DNA from: Candidatus Thorarchaeota archaeon
GTDB taxonomy: Archaea; Asgardarchaeota; Thorarchaeia; Thorarchaeales; Thorarchaeaceae
Assembly: GCA_016841005.1 (NCBI GenBank)
Contig: JAEORG010000192.1
Coordinates: 33,865-97,864, forward strand
Direction of reading: 5' to 3'
Length of the DNA: 64,000 nucleotides
This document shows positions 26,363 to 34,631 of this stretch, piece after piece. The position numbers and the translations under genes were made by a program. The first letter of the stretch is position 1; the number at the start of each line of letters is the position of its first letter. The notes below the pieces were generated by a model. That model was not told where the DNA came from. It saw only the letters and a program-made list of their open reading frames with translations, and did no database searches.

Positions 26363-28649
26363 ATGCACTATATAATACCCAGATTACTGTTACAATAGCC
26401 TCTCCTGCAACAATACCACTTAGCAGCTTGGTCCACCTCTTATACCTAGGTGAGTCTGTTGGATCACTACTTTCGGAATCGGTATGTGTCTTTCTAAGGC
26501 GATAATCAATAAATCCACCAAATAGCATGGCGACTGTTGTTGCTGGTGGTATTAGCAATCCCACTGCTAAGCTCATAGGACTGAGATTACGTTTACTTAA
26601 CTCTCGTCCGGCAAGGAATCCAATTATTCCGAAGATTATAAGATAGCCAAATGCTAGAGCCGGATGAACTCCTGAAAATTGATCCAAACCTGGGAGTTGA
26701 AAATTGCTTAGGCCTGTAAGACTTACGACAAGAAATCCAAACAATTGTGCAGCAGGTGCTGGAAAATCTGTTCCTCCAAAACCATATGTAATATAGAGAA
26801 CGAATGTGATTAAGGACCCCACGAAGGTTCCAAGAAGCGCTCCAACAAAAACTCCTTTCATCATATCTCGGCCACGTACCCCAGTCAGTGTTCCCAGTTT
26901 CAAGTGAACTAGCAAAGCAATCGAAGCGTCCTGAAGAGCCCCCAACATAGACATGAATGTGGTAATTGCCGAGAATGATACCTGGAAGAAAAGGATTGCA
27001 GGTATCGCTACCATATCTGATATGTATCCTGCAAGCATTCCTGTTTCACTAATTGCTCTGGCGGTGAAGTAAGCAGAAAGTAAGGCAACCGGGGCACCAA
27101 AGACAAAGAGAAGCCATGGAATTTCTAGATTAGCAAACAGATCTAGAATGGAGAAAATCAAAATACCTGAAATCATAATCAGTAGCATTGAAACTATTGC
27201 AACCCACAGAGGCACCTGCCCTCTTCTTGATGCAAGGTATTCTCGTGGATCCGCTATCATCTCACGGATTTCTTCTTTTACTATATCAATGGAAAAAAGC
27301 TCTTCCCGTACTCTCTGCAATTTAGGGAGTAATGCCTCATCCTTTTCAATTTGCTCAGATTTGTCTGACTCATCAGTGGTTTTAGGATGTCTGTCACCTT
27401 CATCTTCGTGGTCTTCCTTGCTTGAAAATACATCTCCAACAATGACGGTCACGAACATTCCAATTGCTAGATAGAGAATCTCTGGTCGAGTGAGATGTTG
27501 GCCGTAAGATATTGGTGCTGCACCTTCAAGAACTAACCATATTACAAGAGATGCAAGACTACCTGCAGCCATTATCAGAACTCTCTTCCACCCGACGAAG
27601 AATCCAATGGCACCTATAAGCGGCGAATTAGAGATACCTATCCAATCTGGTATAGAAGGTATCATAGAATGTGGGAATGAAGATAAACTGAGTCCTGGAT
27701 TCATGACTTCTGCTACTTTCGAAGCTCCGACCCAAGTTGCAGAAGTTGCAAGACCAGAGATTACTATGACCTTTGATGCCGTATCTGCTCCTAGTGAATT
27801 GATAGTTTCAGCCTGTGGCTTAACCTGAGGCCATGGTTCATTTTCAAATGTATTCCGGAAAGGTACCATTAGGACCATCCCAAAAAGAGCACTAATACCT
27901 GTTACAAATGCTATGAAGGGGTATGTTATCAGATTAACAGCTACAGATGGGGCAAAAATTGCGATTGCAGGAAAGGTGATCAATACGCCAATAGAAACCA
28001 TAGATGAACTATTAGCAATAGCAACAACAACTGCATTTTCTTGAGGTGTATATTTCCCAAATATACTCAAACCAAGAAATCCAAGTAACTCAGCTCCAAC
28101 AAAGTAAACCACTCCTAATTTTAGAGCGAGATAGATGCCAAGAAATGTAATGATGACTCCTACTACAATTCCAGTACCAATTGCTCGTTTGGTAAGAGGA
28201 AATTTAGGTTCGCTCTTCAGGGCTCCAAAAATTGCAAGCCCTCCAGCTGCCATAACCACAATCTCAGAAAAAGCTCCTAATATCAATGACAAAATGACAT
28301 ACAAGATTGTGCCAAATGATACTAGACCAAGTCCTTTCTTATCTATACTACCTGGAAGGGCTGAACTAACTAATAAAAGAAATTCAATAAGAACCGCAAC
28401 AAAGATGCCATAATCCATCCTTCCTTCAGCAACAACAAGTAGCGCGTAGAACAGCCCTGCACCGAATAGACCGACTAATAGAGCTCTTGTAGAATCAAGT
28501 CGTTTCAGGAAGTTTGCCTCCGTTGATTGGAAATTTATGATTATCGATGGAATATTTACTCTGTGTGATTCCGTGAAGTCACAAATGGCATGAATGGGAT
28601 ATTTAGCGTTTGTGCAACTCTGATAATCTGTCCCAGACCTCTCCTGCAC
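26346..28649 (-). CDS. OPT family (oligopeptide/metal-chelate) transporter
   Basis: This is a very hydrophobic protein of about 720-767 residues with ~14 membrane segments and a hydrophilic central loop (about 400-470) rich in Asp, Glu and Lys. Motifs YTPQENAVVVAIANSSSM and PFRNTFENEPWPQVKP resemble OPT transporters, which import peptides or metal chelates with protons. The open frame starts at a GTG inside the DUF167 gene, which is improbable. No ATG/GTG/TTG occurs until about residue 74, but a CTG at 28508 sits eight bases after a perfect GGAGG. The true start is therefore uncertain. Confidence 0.7.
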   Translation of the reverse strand: MQERSGTDYQSCTNAKYPIHAICDFTESHRVNIPSIIINFQSTEANFLKRLDSTRALLVGLFGAGLFYALLVVAEGRMDYGIFVAVLIEFLLLVSSALPGSIDKKGLGLVSFGTILYVILSLILGAFSEIVVMAAGGLAIFGALKSEPKFPLTKRAIGTGIVVGVIITFLGIYLALKLGVVYFVGAELLGFLGLSIFGKYTPQENAVVVAIANSSSMVSIGVLITFPAIAIFAPSVAVNLITYPFIAFVTGISALFGMVLMVPFRNTFENEPWPQVKPQAETINSLGADTASKVIVISGLATSATWVGASKVAEVMNPGLSLSSFPHSMIPSIPDWIGISNSPLIGAIGFFVGWKRVLIMAAGSLASLVIWLVLEGAAPISYGQHLTRPEILYLAIGMFVTVIVGDVFSSKEDHEDEGDRHPKTTDESDKSEQIEKDEALLPKLQRVREELFSIDIVKEEIREMIADPREYLASRRGQVPLWVAIVSMLLIMISGILIFSILDLFANLEIPWLLFVFGAPVALLSAYFTARAISETGMLAGYISDMVAIPAILFFQVSFSAITTFMSMLGALQDASIALLVHLKLGTLTGVRGRDMMKGVFVGALLGTFVGSLITFVLYITYGFGGTDFPAPAAQLFGFLVVSLTGLSNFQLPGLDQFSGVHPALAFGYLIIFGIIGFLAGRELSKRNLSPMSLAVGLLIPPATTVAMLFGGFIDYRLRKTHTDSESSDPTDSPRYKRWTKLLSGIVAGEAIVTVIWVLYSAFIFFG

Positions 28650-28911
28650 TTAAACTTGTGATTAGAAGGGTCTTTTCTCTTGTCTTTTGACCAGCAACAA
28701 GAGTGATGTTTCCTGACGAAATACCTAGGACCTTTGCTATCCGTTTTACTAACTCTTTGTTCGCTTTTCCCTCTCTTGCAGGTCCTTTCAAATTGATGAG
28801 AAGTTCTGTTTCTGAGATGCTCTCAATTAAATCACCAGTCCCTGAATTGGGTCGTACCAAAACCCTCAAGAACGTCCCCCGTTCATTCTCCCAAAGAAGG
28901 TTCTCGGTCAT
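28603..28911 (-). CDS. DUF167 (UPF0235/YggU) family protein
   Basis: The 102-residue protein shows the DUF167 fold pattern: LRVLVRPNSG at the N-terminus, LLINLKGPAREGKANKELVKRIAKVLGI in the centre and ITLVAGQKTREKTLLI. It is universal in archaea but of unknown function. It is complete, starts at an ATG and lies upstream of the OPT transporter on the same strand. Confidence 0.88.
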   Translation of the reverse strand: MTENLLWENERGTFLRVLVRPNSGTGDLIESISETELLINLKGPAREGKANKELVKRIAKVLGISSGNITLVAGQKTREKTLLITSLSAGEVWDRLSELHKR

Positions 28912-29027
28912 ACGTTACCTCTCAAGTACAGGCTTATGAGTGTTCCATCGCGGATTATTTTTTATGGAATTCATTCAGCTATCAAATTAGAAACCGTGTG
29001 ACAGAAACCACGGGGTGGATGAAAACA

Positions 29028-29408
29028 ATGTCTGATCCTGTTATGGACGCATATACACAAGCATACAACGCCTCTGGACAACTGATTCAGGCTTTTGGAG
29101 TAATCAGGTCTGATGGAGCTGTTCTTTGGCAGAGCAACAACTGGTCCCTCGAAGCGGATGCGAGGAACTTAGTGAATGCTGTTTCAAGCAGGGCCTCAAG
29201 TATTGTTCAGAATCAGGTCAAGTATAGTACCATGAGAACAAGCCCTGAGAGCCTAGTAGCCAGAAGCATTCAAGGAAATGGAATTCTGGTCCTTGCTAAA
29301 ATTGACGACGACAAATGGGTTGTTGCCTGGGCTGCACCTGATGCTGCTCCTGACGGAATCTATGTCGATGTTGATCGCGCAGCGAAATCCCTTAAGGGGA
29401 AAATCTAG
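29028..29408 (+). CDS. Profilin-like protein, copy 1
   Basis: This 126-residue protein (ATG at 29028, GGTGG nine bases upstream; GTG at 28998 would add ten residues) has the order of elements seen in profilins. An N-terminal helix (VMDAYTQAYNASGQLI) is followed by GVIRSDGAVLWQSNNW, comparable to the plant profilin strand IIGHDGSVWAQSS. A helix comes next, then QVKYSTMRTSPESLVARS comparable to GVKYMVIQGEPGAVIRG, then GILVLAKIDDDKWVVAWA and a C-terminal helix. Asgard profilins are known to bind actin. Alternatives are a roadblock/longin-like fold. The call is by eye and moderately certain. It stands beside a second related copy. Confidence 0.62.
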   Translation: MSDPVMDAYTQAYNASGQLIQAFGVIRSDGAVLWQSNNWSLEADARNLVNAVSSRASSIVQNQVKYSTMRTSPESLVARSIQGNGILVLAKIDDDKWVVAWAAPDAAPDGIYVDVDRAAKSLKGKI

Positions 29409-29505
29409 ATCCGCTTGATATGTCTGGGGGGATAAACTGTTTCCCCCAGTCATCGATACCTCTTGGAGCTTAAAATTTGGGATGCAACTTAGGAGCCTAT
29501 TCAGA

Positions 29506-29874
29506 ATGGATATATCAGAAATCTGGTCAACCTTGTATTCTCATAATCCTAAACTACAAGCTTTCGCTGTATCAGAGGATTCTAAGATAATTTGGCAAAC
29601 TGATAACTGGAATTTAGTTGAATCCATGGATGAAATTCTGGATGTAGTTACTAACAATAAATCGAAACTAAAGGTGTCAGGTGTCACATACAAAACTGTA
29701 CGTACAACAGAGGAGTCGCTTGTCGCATCCTCCGATGGAAGTGGGCACTTTTTAATGGCAAAGGCCAAACACAGAAATGACACTTGGGTGATTGCCTGGG
29801 CAACAAGTGATTCTGATACTGACCTTGCAATCATAGACCTAATGTATACTGCAACTAAGATGGATAGTTTCTGA
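29506..29874 (+). CDS. Profilin-like protein, copy 2
   Basis: This 122-residue relative of the preceding gene shares the same skeleton: FAVSEDSKIIWQTDNWNL, then GVTYKTVRTTEESLVASSDG, then HFLMAKAKHRNDTWVIAWA. The shared pattern is W-Q-(S/T)-(N/D)-NW, VKY/VTY, ESLVA and a W-V-(V/I)-AWA strand. An ATG at 29506 has GGAG ten bases upstream; the ATG at 29482 has none suitable. The two products are roughly one-third identical, an old duplication. In family terms profilins bind actin and poly-Pro or phosphoinositides. Key actin-contact residues were not assigned here. Confidence 0.6.
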   Translation: MDISEIWSTLYSHNPKLQAFAVSEDSKIIWQTDNWNLVESMDEILDVVTNNKSKLKVSGVTYKTVRTTEESLVASSDGSGHFLMAKAKHRNDTWVIAWATSDSDTDLAIIDLMYTATKMDSF

Positions 29875-29982
29875 CGAACCAAAATGTTCGAAATTGTTAT
29901 TCTTAGCCCTGTTTAATGTCTATATTCGACGCAAAGAATAAGAACAAGAATTGTGATTGAAATCTTGGAGAGGTAGTCAGTA

Positions 29983-30216
29983 TTGAGCGTGCTTGCTTTC
30001 ATCCTTTTGAACGTCGAAATGGCATCACAGAGAGATGTCCTTGCTAAGATACGAACCCTTGACGAAGTTCAAGAAGCTCATCTAATCTTTGGTACTTATG
30101 ACATAATTGTGAAAGCAGAGTTACCTACAAATCAAGCTCTCAGTTTCTTTGTAGTGGACAAGATTAAGTCAATTCCAGGCGTTGGAGAAACCCTGACAAA
30201 TATCTGTACTAACTGA
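29983..30216 (+). CDS. Stand-alone Lrp/AsnC ligand-binding (RAM) domain protein
   Basis: The 77-residue protein is just the C-terminal domain of Lrp/AsnC regulators: AFILLNVEMASQRDVLAKIRTLDEVQEAHLIFGTYDIIVKAE, ending VGETLTNIC. There is no DNA-binding domain. Such single RAM domains oligomerise and may bind amino acids or modulate partner regulators. It starts at a TTG with GAGGT eight bases upstream, follows the profilin-like genes and converges on a winged-helix regulator. Confidence 0.88.
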   Translation: MSVLAFILLNVEMASQRDVLAKIRTLDEVQEAHLIFGTYDIIVKAELPTNQALSFFVVDKIKSIPGVGETLTNICTN

Positions 30217-30225
30217 GTATGTCTT

Positions 30226-30975
30226 TCATTTGAAAAGGATGTCACGCATCGTTTTGTGAATCTTGATGTACTCATCAGAGCCCATCGCATACATCGTAAC
30301 TAAGAAATCAAACATACTTAGAACATCTTTGTCTGCGACATCGCTTCGGATCATCTTTGCAACTTCAGCTCGTCCCTGTACCTCTTTCTTATAGGCTTCA
30401 AGTCGTAATTGAACTAGTTTCTCTTTCTCTTCGTCTGTGAGGTCTATAGCGAACACCTTGAGCATCCTATCATTGTATTCCTTACTCTTCTTTAGGAGAA
30501 GCTTCTCATCAGCATCAAGGAGTGCAGTAACAAGAACAAAACCCTTTGCTGTTCTTCTATAGTATGTAGTAGTTCTTCCTTCAGTCTTCTCATCTCTTAC
30601 GACTGTGACTTTTCCAATCTCAGCGATATACCCCTGATCTTTGAGTTTTGGTAAATGATGGTATACTTGATTCTTAGTTATTTTCTCAGTGTCCTTATGT
30701 TCCTTGGACATATTGACAATTTCCACTACTGACATCGCATGTCTCTGCACAGTACGAATCAGCTTTACACCTGGCTCTGGATATTCAGTCTTTTTATCCT
30801 CGATACCTCTTCTCATAATTTGCAATATTGCCAATCTTACAGGATCGTCTAATTCTCTCGCTCTCTCTTCATCTGATACAAATTCAAATTCTCTTACGGG
30901 CGGAGCCTCACTAAGTGGTGGTTCCAAATCTTGCAGAGTATCGGTGTCATCATTCCATTCTTCATAGTCGCCCAT
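30226..30975 (-). CDS. Winged-helix (ArsR-like) transcriptional regulator
   Basis: The 249-residue protein has an acidic N-terminal ~40 residues, then a winged-helix domain: DDPVRLAILQIMRRG, VVEIVNMSK, TKNQVYHHLPKLKDQGYI and a wing TEGRTTTYYRRTAKGF. A long helical C-terminal region probably dimerises. It resembles ArsR-type regulators common in Asgard archaea. A GGTGA site lies just before the ATG. Its start is divergent from the microprotein operon, with two identical GGTTT-N7-AAACC dyads in or next to the shared region, making it a candidate regulator of that operon. Confidence 0.8.
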   Translation of the reverse strand: MGDYEEWNDDTDTLQDLEPPLSEAPPVREFEFVSDEERARELDDPVRLAILQIMRRGIEDKKTEYPEPGVKLIRTVQRHAMSVVEIVNMSKEHKDTEKITKNQVYHHLPKLKDQGYIAEIGKVTVVRDEKTEGRTTTYYRRTAKGFVLVTALLDADEKLLLKKSKEYNDRMLKVFAIDLTDEEKEKLVQLRLEAYKKEVQGRAEVAKMIRSDVADKDVLSMFDFLVTMYAMGSDEYIKIHKTMRDILFK

Positions 30976-31091
30976 TAAATCACCAGTCGCGTGCGTTTTC
31001 TGTGTTAAATCACTCCATCCGACATATTAAAGTTTTGTTATCGTATCAATATTCAAATTTCGTTTGCAATTTTAACTTTTTATTATATAAT

Positions 31092-31179
31092 GGTTTACTC
31101 AACAAACCAAAACGACAACCTTATATACATTTGATGTGCATCTTGTACCAAGACTTCTGAAAGGTTTGGACTACAAACC
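31092..31179 (+). promoter_or_regulatory. Microprotein operon promoter with two identical dyad operators
   Basis: GGTTT-N7-AAACC occurs twice with the same 5-7-5 geometry, at 31092-31108 and at 31163-31179. Between them lies a TATA box, TTATATAC (31121-31128). The first dyad is upstream of the TATA box and the second sits within the presumed leader. This arrangement resembles a repressor/activator site pair. The flank 30976-31091 is AT-rich with no gene. Confidence 0.6.
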
Positions 31180-31200
31180 AAGATGAAGCGGTGGTCAACC

Positions 31201-31308
31201 ATGGCGATAGAAAGTAACTCCCGAACCAACACTGTGACGAAGAATAAGAAGACGGCACAGCCGGTATCGACTGTTGCTGTTGGATACGCATACGCTTACA
31301 GGAGGTAA
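31201..31308 (+). CDS. Microprotein 1 of tandem microprotein operon
   Basis: A 35-codon open frame (ATG at 31201, GGTGG six bases upstream; an in-frame ATG at 31183 would add six residues, MKRWST). The product is basic and Thr/Asn/Lys-rich, ending VAVGYAYAYRR. No known family is recognised. Its last codons AGG AGG TAA double as the ribosome site of the next gene. The first of three tightly packed small genes behind a TATA box with flanking dyads. Coding is supported by the ordered gene/ribosome-site array, not by homology. Confidence 0.55.
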   Translation: MAIESNSRTNTVTKNKKTAQPVSTVAVGYAYAYRR

Positions 31309-31314
31309 GATAAC

Positions 31315-31404
31315 ATGGCACTTGCAAAGAAGGATCTCAAGAAGAAAACTCGCAAGCAGATTTCACCAAGAGCTATCCGATACTCATACATTTACAACAG
31401 GTAG
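31315..31404 (+). CDS. Microprotein 2 of tandem microprotein operon
   Basis: A 29-residue, very basic peptide (MALAKKDLKKKTRKQ...) ending AIRYSYIYNR. A perfect GGAGGT lies eight bases upstream of the ATG, the best ribosome site in this region. The C-terminus repeats the alternating Y-x-Y-x-Y pattern of microprotein 1, and the underlying 23 bases differ at only five positions, so the two are likely duplicates at their ends. Unknown function; a nucleic-acid or membrane-surface binding peptide is a guess. Confidence 0.6.
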   Translation: MALAKKDLKKKTRKQISPRAIRYSYIYNR

Positions 31405-31410
31405 ATCGAA

Positions 31411-31530
31411 ATGTCCCGAGATACCCGTTTACTAAGAACACGTATCCGAGGTAATAGTGACATTATCGCGGATAAGACTCATCATCGAGAGATGACAATT
31501 CAGGATATACTCAAACTTGAGGCGACTTAG
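31411..31530 (+). CDS. Microprotein 3 of tandem microprotein operon
   Basis: A 39-residue peptide, MSRDTRLLRTRIRGNSD at its start and EMTIQDILKLEAT at its end: a basic N-terminus and an amphipathic C-terminal helix. It starts six bases after the stop of microprotein 2, whose last AGG may help ribosome binding. The stop codon lies inside a terminator-like hairpin. No homologue is recognised. It differs in composition from the first two and lacks the Tyr-repeat end. Confidence 0.55.
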   Translation: MSRDTRLLRTRIRGNSDIIADKTHHREMTIQDILKLEAT

Positions 31531-31537
31531 TCGCCTC
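31519..31537 (+). terminator. Hairpin at end of microprotein operon
   Basis: GAGGCGAC (31519-31526) pairs perfectly with GTCGCCTC (31530-31537) across a TTA loop; the stop codon of microprotein 3 is in the loop/stem edge. Pyrimidine-rich sequence follows. It probably ends the transcript or protects its 3' end. Confidence 0.6.
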
Positions 31538-31571
31538 TACTTCCTATTTAGGACCTACTTCTTTTCTAAAT

Positions 31572-32465
31572 TCATTTCCTGAAAACAATTTGATAGAATG
31601 TATCGTTCAGGATGTAAGTGACCTCAACATCTTTTGCATTTTCAGGAAGATGTTCTAATGGAGGTCTGGCTTCAAAGAGTTTGTTAGCCTTGATGATTGC
31701 CTTTCCCTCCTCAGTATTCCGTTTCTGGGGTGAGAGACCCTCGTCACTCACGATGACAAAGCCGTCTTTCTTTACAACTCGAAGCATCTCTTCAAATGCC
31801 CGTGGAATGTCTGAGTATGTATTGATCCCTCCGCTATGATTGACAATGTCAAAGAAGTTTTTCTTGTAAGGGATATTGAACACATTGCTCTGCACAAGAC
31901 TTAGCGTCATATTCCTCTCTCTTGCTTTTCTCTTAGATACACGAAGCATTCCTCTTGAAAGGTCAAGCCCATGCAGATTGAATCTACCCATCTTGTCATT
32001 GAATACATTTGCTAGAGCCATGAAATTGGCGGCTGTCCCAATGCTGATATCAAGAATCTTGACAGGGCCCTCTATCGGAATGAATTGTGCAAGACTCTCT
32101 CTACTCTTCATTACGTCAACGCCTAGCCAGTCATCATATTGTTTGACGAGCTCATCATAGTTTTCAGCCATTTCATCATATTCAGATATCCACTTCTGGT
32201 CATCTTCATTTATCGGAGGATGTACAAGTGAAGGAATCCCCTCTGTGATTTGCCAGGTGTGTCCCTTCTCACAAGCAATAATTGCTTCTTCTATCTCGTC
32301 TGATTGCTTAGTGATCGTTGTGAGTCTGAGTTTCTCCTTACACCGTGGACATTGGAGAATATCGAGATGAGGGTTTTGCACGTTATTCACCTCTCTCAGT
32401 TCATCTGCATCATTGGATGCTTTGTTCCTTTTTCTCTCACCATTATCATTTGGTTCATCACTCAT
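31572..32465 (-). CDS. SAM-dependent methyltransferase with N-terminal zinc-ribbon-like (Trm112-type) segment
   Basis: From the ATG at 32465 (GGTGA nine bases upstream) the protein has about 297 residues; the open frame extends further but lacks support. Residues ~36-80 hold LQCPRCKEKL with a later CEKGH, a Trm112-like zinc-binding module followed by GIPSLV. A class I methyltransferase fold follows, with VKILDISIGTAANF in place of the usual glycine-rich loop, GLDLSRGML, and VNHSGGINTY. This looks like archaeal/bacterial ubiE-like methyltransferases that include the YcaR/Trm112 domain in one chain. Substrate unknown. Confidence 0.8.
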   Translation of the reverse strand: MSDEPNDNGERKRNKASNDADELREVNNVQNPHLDILQCPRCKEKLRLTTITKQSDEIEEAIIACEKGHTWQITEGIPSLVHPPINEDDQKWISEYDEMAENYDELVKQYDDWLGVDVMKSRESLAQFIPIEGPVKILDISIGTAANFMALANVFNDKMGRFNLHGLDLSRGMLRVSKRKARERNMTLSLVQSNVFNIPYKKNFFDIVNHSGGINTYSDIPRAFEEMLRVVKKDGFVIVSDEGLSPQKRNTEEGKAIIKANKLFEARPPLEHLPENAKDVEVTYILNDTFYQIVFRK

Positions 32466-32628
32466 CGTGTTTTTCACCAAGATATTGTATGGGTGGTCAC
32501 TGATTATAGAAAGATTGGTTATAAGTGACCAGTCTCTCTCATTAGATATGAAAGAATCGGATAGATAATTCAATTAAGAAACAGATGGACTAATCACTCC
32601 GTTCGAACAAGTTGTAGGATATGTTATC

Positions 32629-33471
32629 CTATGATAATGCCTTTTTCATCATACTCTCAATGATACCCTCAACTGCACCTAATGCAGTCTTGATTACCTG
32701 CCACTGAATAATTACGATGAGGGGATTATTGATGTGAAGTGACCAAGGTTTCTGAGTTTCGCTAGGAGCTAAAAAAACAGCAACGCTATGTTTCATATCA
32801 ATCACAAATATCGACATAGCATCAGGATTCCATCCAACATCCTGGATATCTATCTCACTAAGGACTTGCATCAGGTTCTCCTTGAGTACATCAGAACTTG
32901 GAATAGCATCACGGATATCGAGGTAGTGACGAAACTCATCAAATTCTTCCGCAATCATTCTGGTAGTATGTAACTCAATTTTTACTCCTCTATTCTTTGC
33001 TTTTGAGAATGCAGAACGGAGTGGACTCAATAGACGAGGTAATCGAGTAGCTATGAAGATTGATTGTTGAGCTTCATTGAGTGCTTCAATGAGACCTGAA
33101 TTGATTTGATCTTGACCCTCATTTGTCCACACAAATTTCCGTTCAACTGCCTCTCTCTTTTTCTCAATATTTGCTAGAGCTTTTCTAACAGACTCGCTTG
33201 AGGCGATAATCTCGCCCTCAAGCTGTGTCACTACTACTTCAGGTGATACTGCATCGTAAGTAGTGGGGCTTGACCTCTCGTCTTTGATTACAATACCCCG
33301 TTTCTCCAGGTCTCCAAGAGTTTCATACACCTTGCTTCTGGGAATGGCTGACTCTTCAGCGACTTGTCGTGCGGACGAAGGTCCAAGACCTACTAATGCT
33401 CTGTATGCTTTGGACTCGTTGATAGTCAGTCCCAACCTGAGAAGGTTTTCAACTATTGTGTCTTCAGCCAT
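32629..33471 (-). CDS. TrmB family transcriptional regulator
   Basis: The 280-residue protein begins with the TrmB winged helix (LGLTINESKAYRALVGLGPSSARQVAEESAIPRSKVYETLGDLEKRGIV), then a coiled segment and a C-terminal domain with phospholipase-D-like SIFIATRL and IELHTTRMI strands. TrmB proteins sense sugars or other small molecules and bind palindromic sites. It is divergent from an ABC-2 exporter; two dyads in the shared region make local and self-regulation likely. Confidence 0.88.
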   Translation of the reverse strand: MAEDTIVENLLRLGLTINESKAYRALVGLGPSSARQVAEESAIPRSKVYETLGDLEKRGIVIKDERSSPTTYDAVSPEVVVTQLEGEIIASSESVRKALANIEKKREAVERKFVWTNEGQDQINSGLIEALNEAQQSIFIATRLPRLLSPLRSAFSKAKNRGVKIELHTTRMIAEEFDEFRHYLDIRDAIPSSDVLKENLMQVLSEIDIQDVGWNPDAMSIFVIDMKHSVAVFLAPSETQKPWSLHINNPLIVIIQWQVIKTALGAVEGIIESMMKKALS

Positions 33472-33516
33472 TTTACCACCGATTCTGTATATGACCTTTC
33501 TACCATATCAATGAGT

Positions 33517-33641
33517 TGTCACTTTGGGGGTGACAGTTTGCGAACATATGTGCTACTAATTGTAAAACTGATACATTGCGATGAGAAATCTTAGTGCACT
33601 TAGCAGAGATGTTACTCCACTAGTGACACTAGTTCTATATC
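33517..33641. promoter_or_regulatory. Two dyads between TrmB-family regulator and ABC exporter
   Basis: TGTCAC-N7-GTGACA lies at 33517-33535, close to the regulator start. ACTAGTG-A-CACTAGT is a perfect 15-bp palindrome at 33619-33633, directly followed by a TATA-like TCTATATC (33634-33641) serving the exporter. Both share a GTGAC core. They are plausible operator sites. Confidence 0.5.
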
Positions 33642-33675
33642 ATACGAGATGCAATGTAAGCGTGAGTTGTTGTGA

Positions 33676-34629
33676 TTGATTGAAATCGAATCTCTGACAC
33701 AGATCTACTCAGGTGATGTGAAGGCACTCGATAGTCTAACCATCACACTGGAAAAAGGTACAATTACCGGATTACTGGGACCTAATGGTGCTGGGAAGTC
33801 AACTTGTGTAAAGATGATTACTGGTCTTTTGAAACCGACATCGGGTTCTGTAAAGGTTAGCGGTTTTACAGTATCTGAGAATCTTGCTGAGGTTCGGAAA
33901 CTTATCGGTTTCATGCCTCAGGAAACTGCACTCTACCAAGACCTGACTGCTCAAGAAGCACTAGAATATCATGCAGATATCTATGGTGTCCCAAAGGAAG
34001 AGCGAGATGATAAAATAGCTGCTGCATTAGAACTTGCAGGCCTCACCCATCGTAAGGATGACTTAATCAAGACCTACTCGGGAGGAATGAAGCGGCGGCT
34101 TGCACTTGTGCGTACTCTCTTACATGATTCCGAGGTCATAATTCTTGATGAGATGAGTCTAGGTGTTGATGTCCAGAGTCGTAATCTCATCTGGCAACAG
34201 GTGAAAGACCTGAAGGCCAAGGGAAAGACAGTCTTGTTCTGTACAAACTACATGGATGAAGCTGATGAGCTTGCAGACAAGTTGTACATTCTGGATCATG
34301 GGACATTAGTTGCGGAGGGAACACCCGAAGAACTGAAACAGAAGTATGTTGGAACATATCTCATAGAAGCTCAATTGGAGGGCCTCAAAGAGGAACAGGA
34401 TATCTCATGGCTCAGTGAAAAACTCGGTCTCACCGTCGAAGAACTATCGGAAGACATAGAGAGTGGGCTGAAGACCGCCTGGATTGTCAGCGAGGCGGGT
34501 TACAAGGATTTACCAATTGCACTCAGGACTCTCACTGATCTTGGATTAGTTGTGAAGCAGGCCGCAATGAGAGAACCTTCTCTAGGGGATGTATTTCTCA
34601 AAATCACTGGATCAAGACTGAGGGATTAG
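33676..34629 (+). CDS. ABC transporter ATP-binding protein
   Basis: The 317-residue ATPase has Walker A GPNGAGKST, Q-loop GFMPQE, signature TYSGGMKRR and Walker B VIILDEMSLGVD. The usual P of DEPT is M here. An extra ~80 residues after the core are typical of DrrA-like/ABC-2 export ATPases. Starts at TTG. It precedes two ABC-2 permease genes, together forming a heteromeric exporter, probably under TrmB-family control. Confidence 0.92.
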   Translation: MIEIESLTQIYSGDVKALDSLTITLEKGTITGLLGPNGAGKSTCVKMITGLLKPTSGSVKVSGFTVSENLAEVRKLIGFMPQETALYQDLTAQEALEYHADIYGVPKEERDDKIAAALELAGLTHRKDDLIKTYSGGMKRRLALVRTLLHDSEVIILDEMSLGVDVQSRNLIWQQVKDLKAKGKTVLFCTNYMDEADELADKLYILDHGTLVAEGTPEELKQKYVGTYLIEAQLEGLKEEQDISWLSEKLGLTVEELSEDIESGLKTAWIVSEAGYKDLPIALRTLTDLGLVVKQAAMREPSLGDVFLKITGSRLRD

Positions 34630-34631
34630 AC

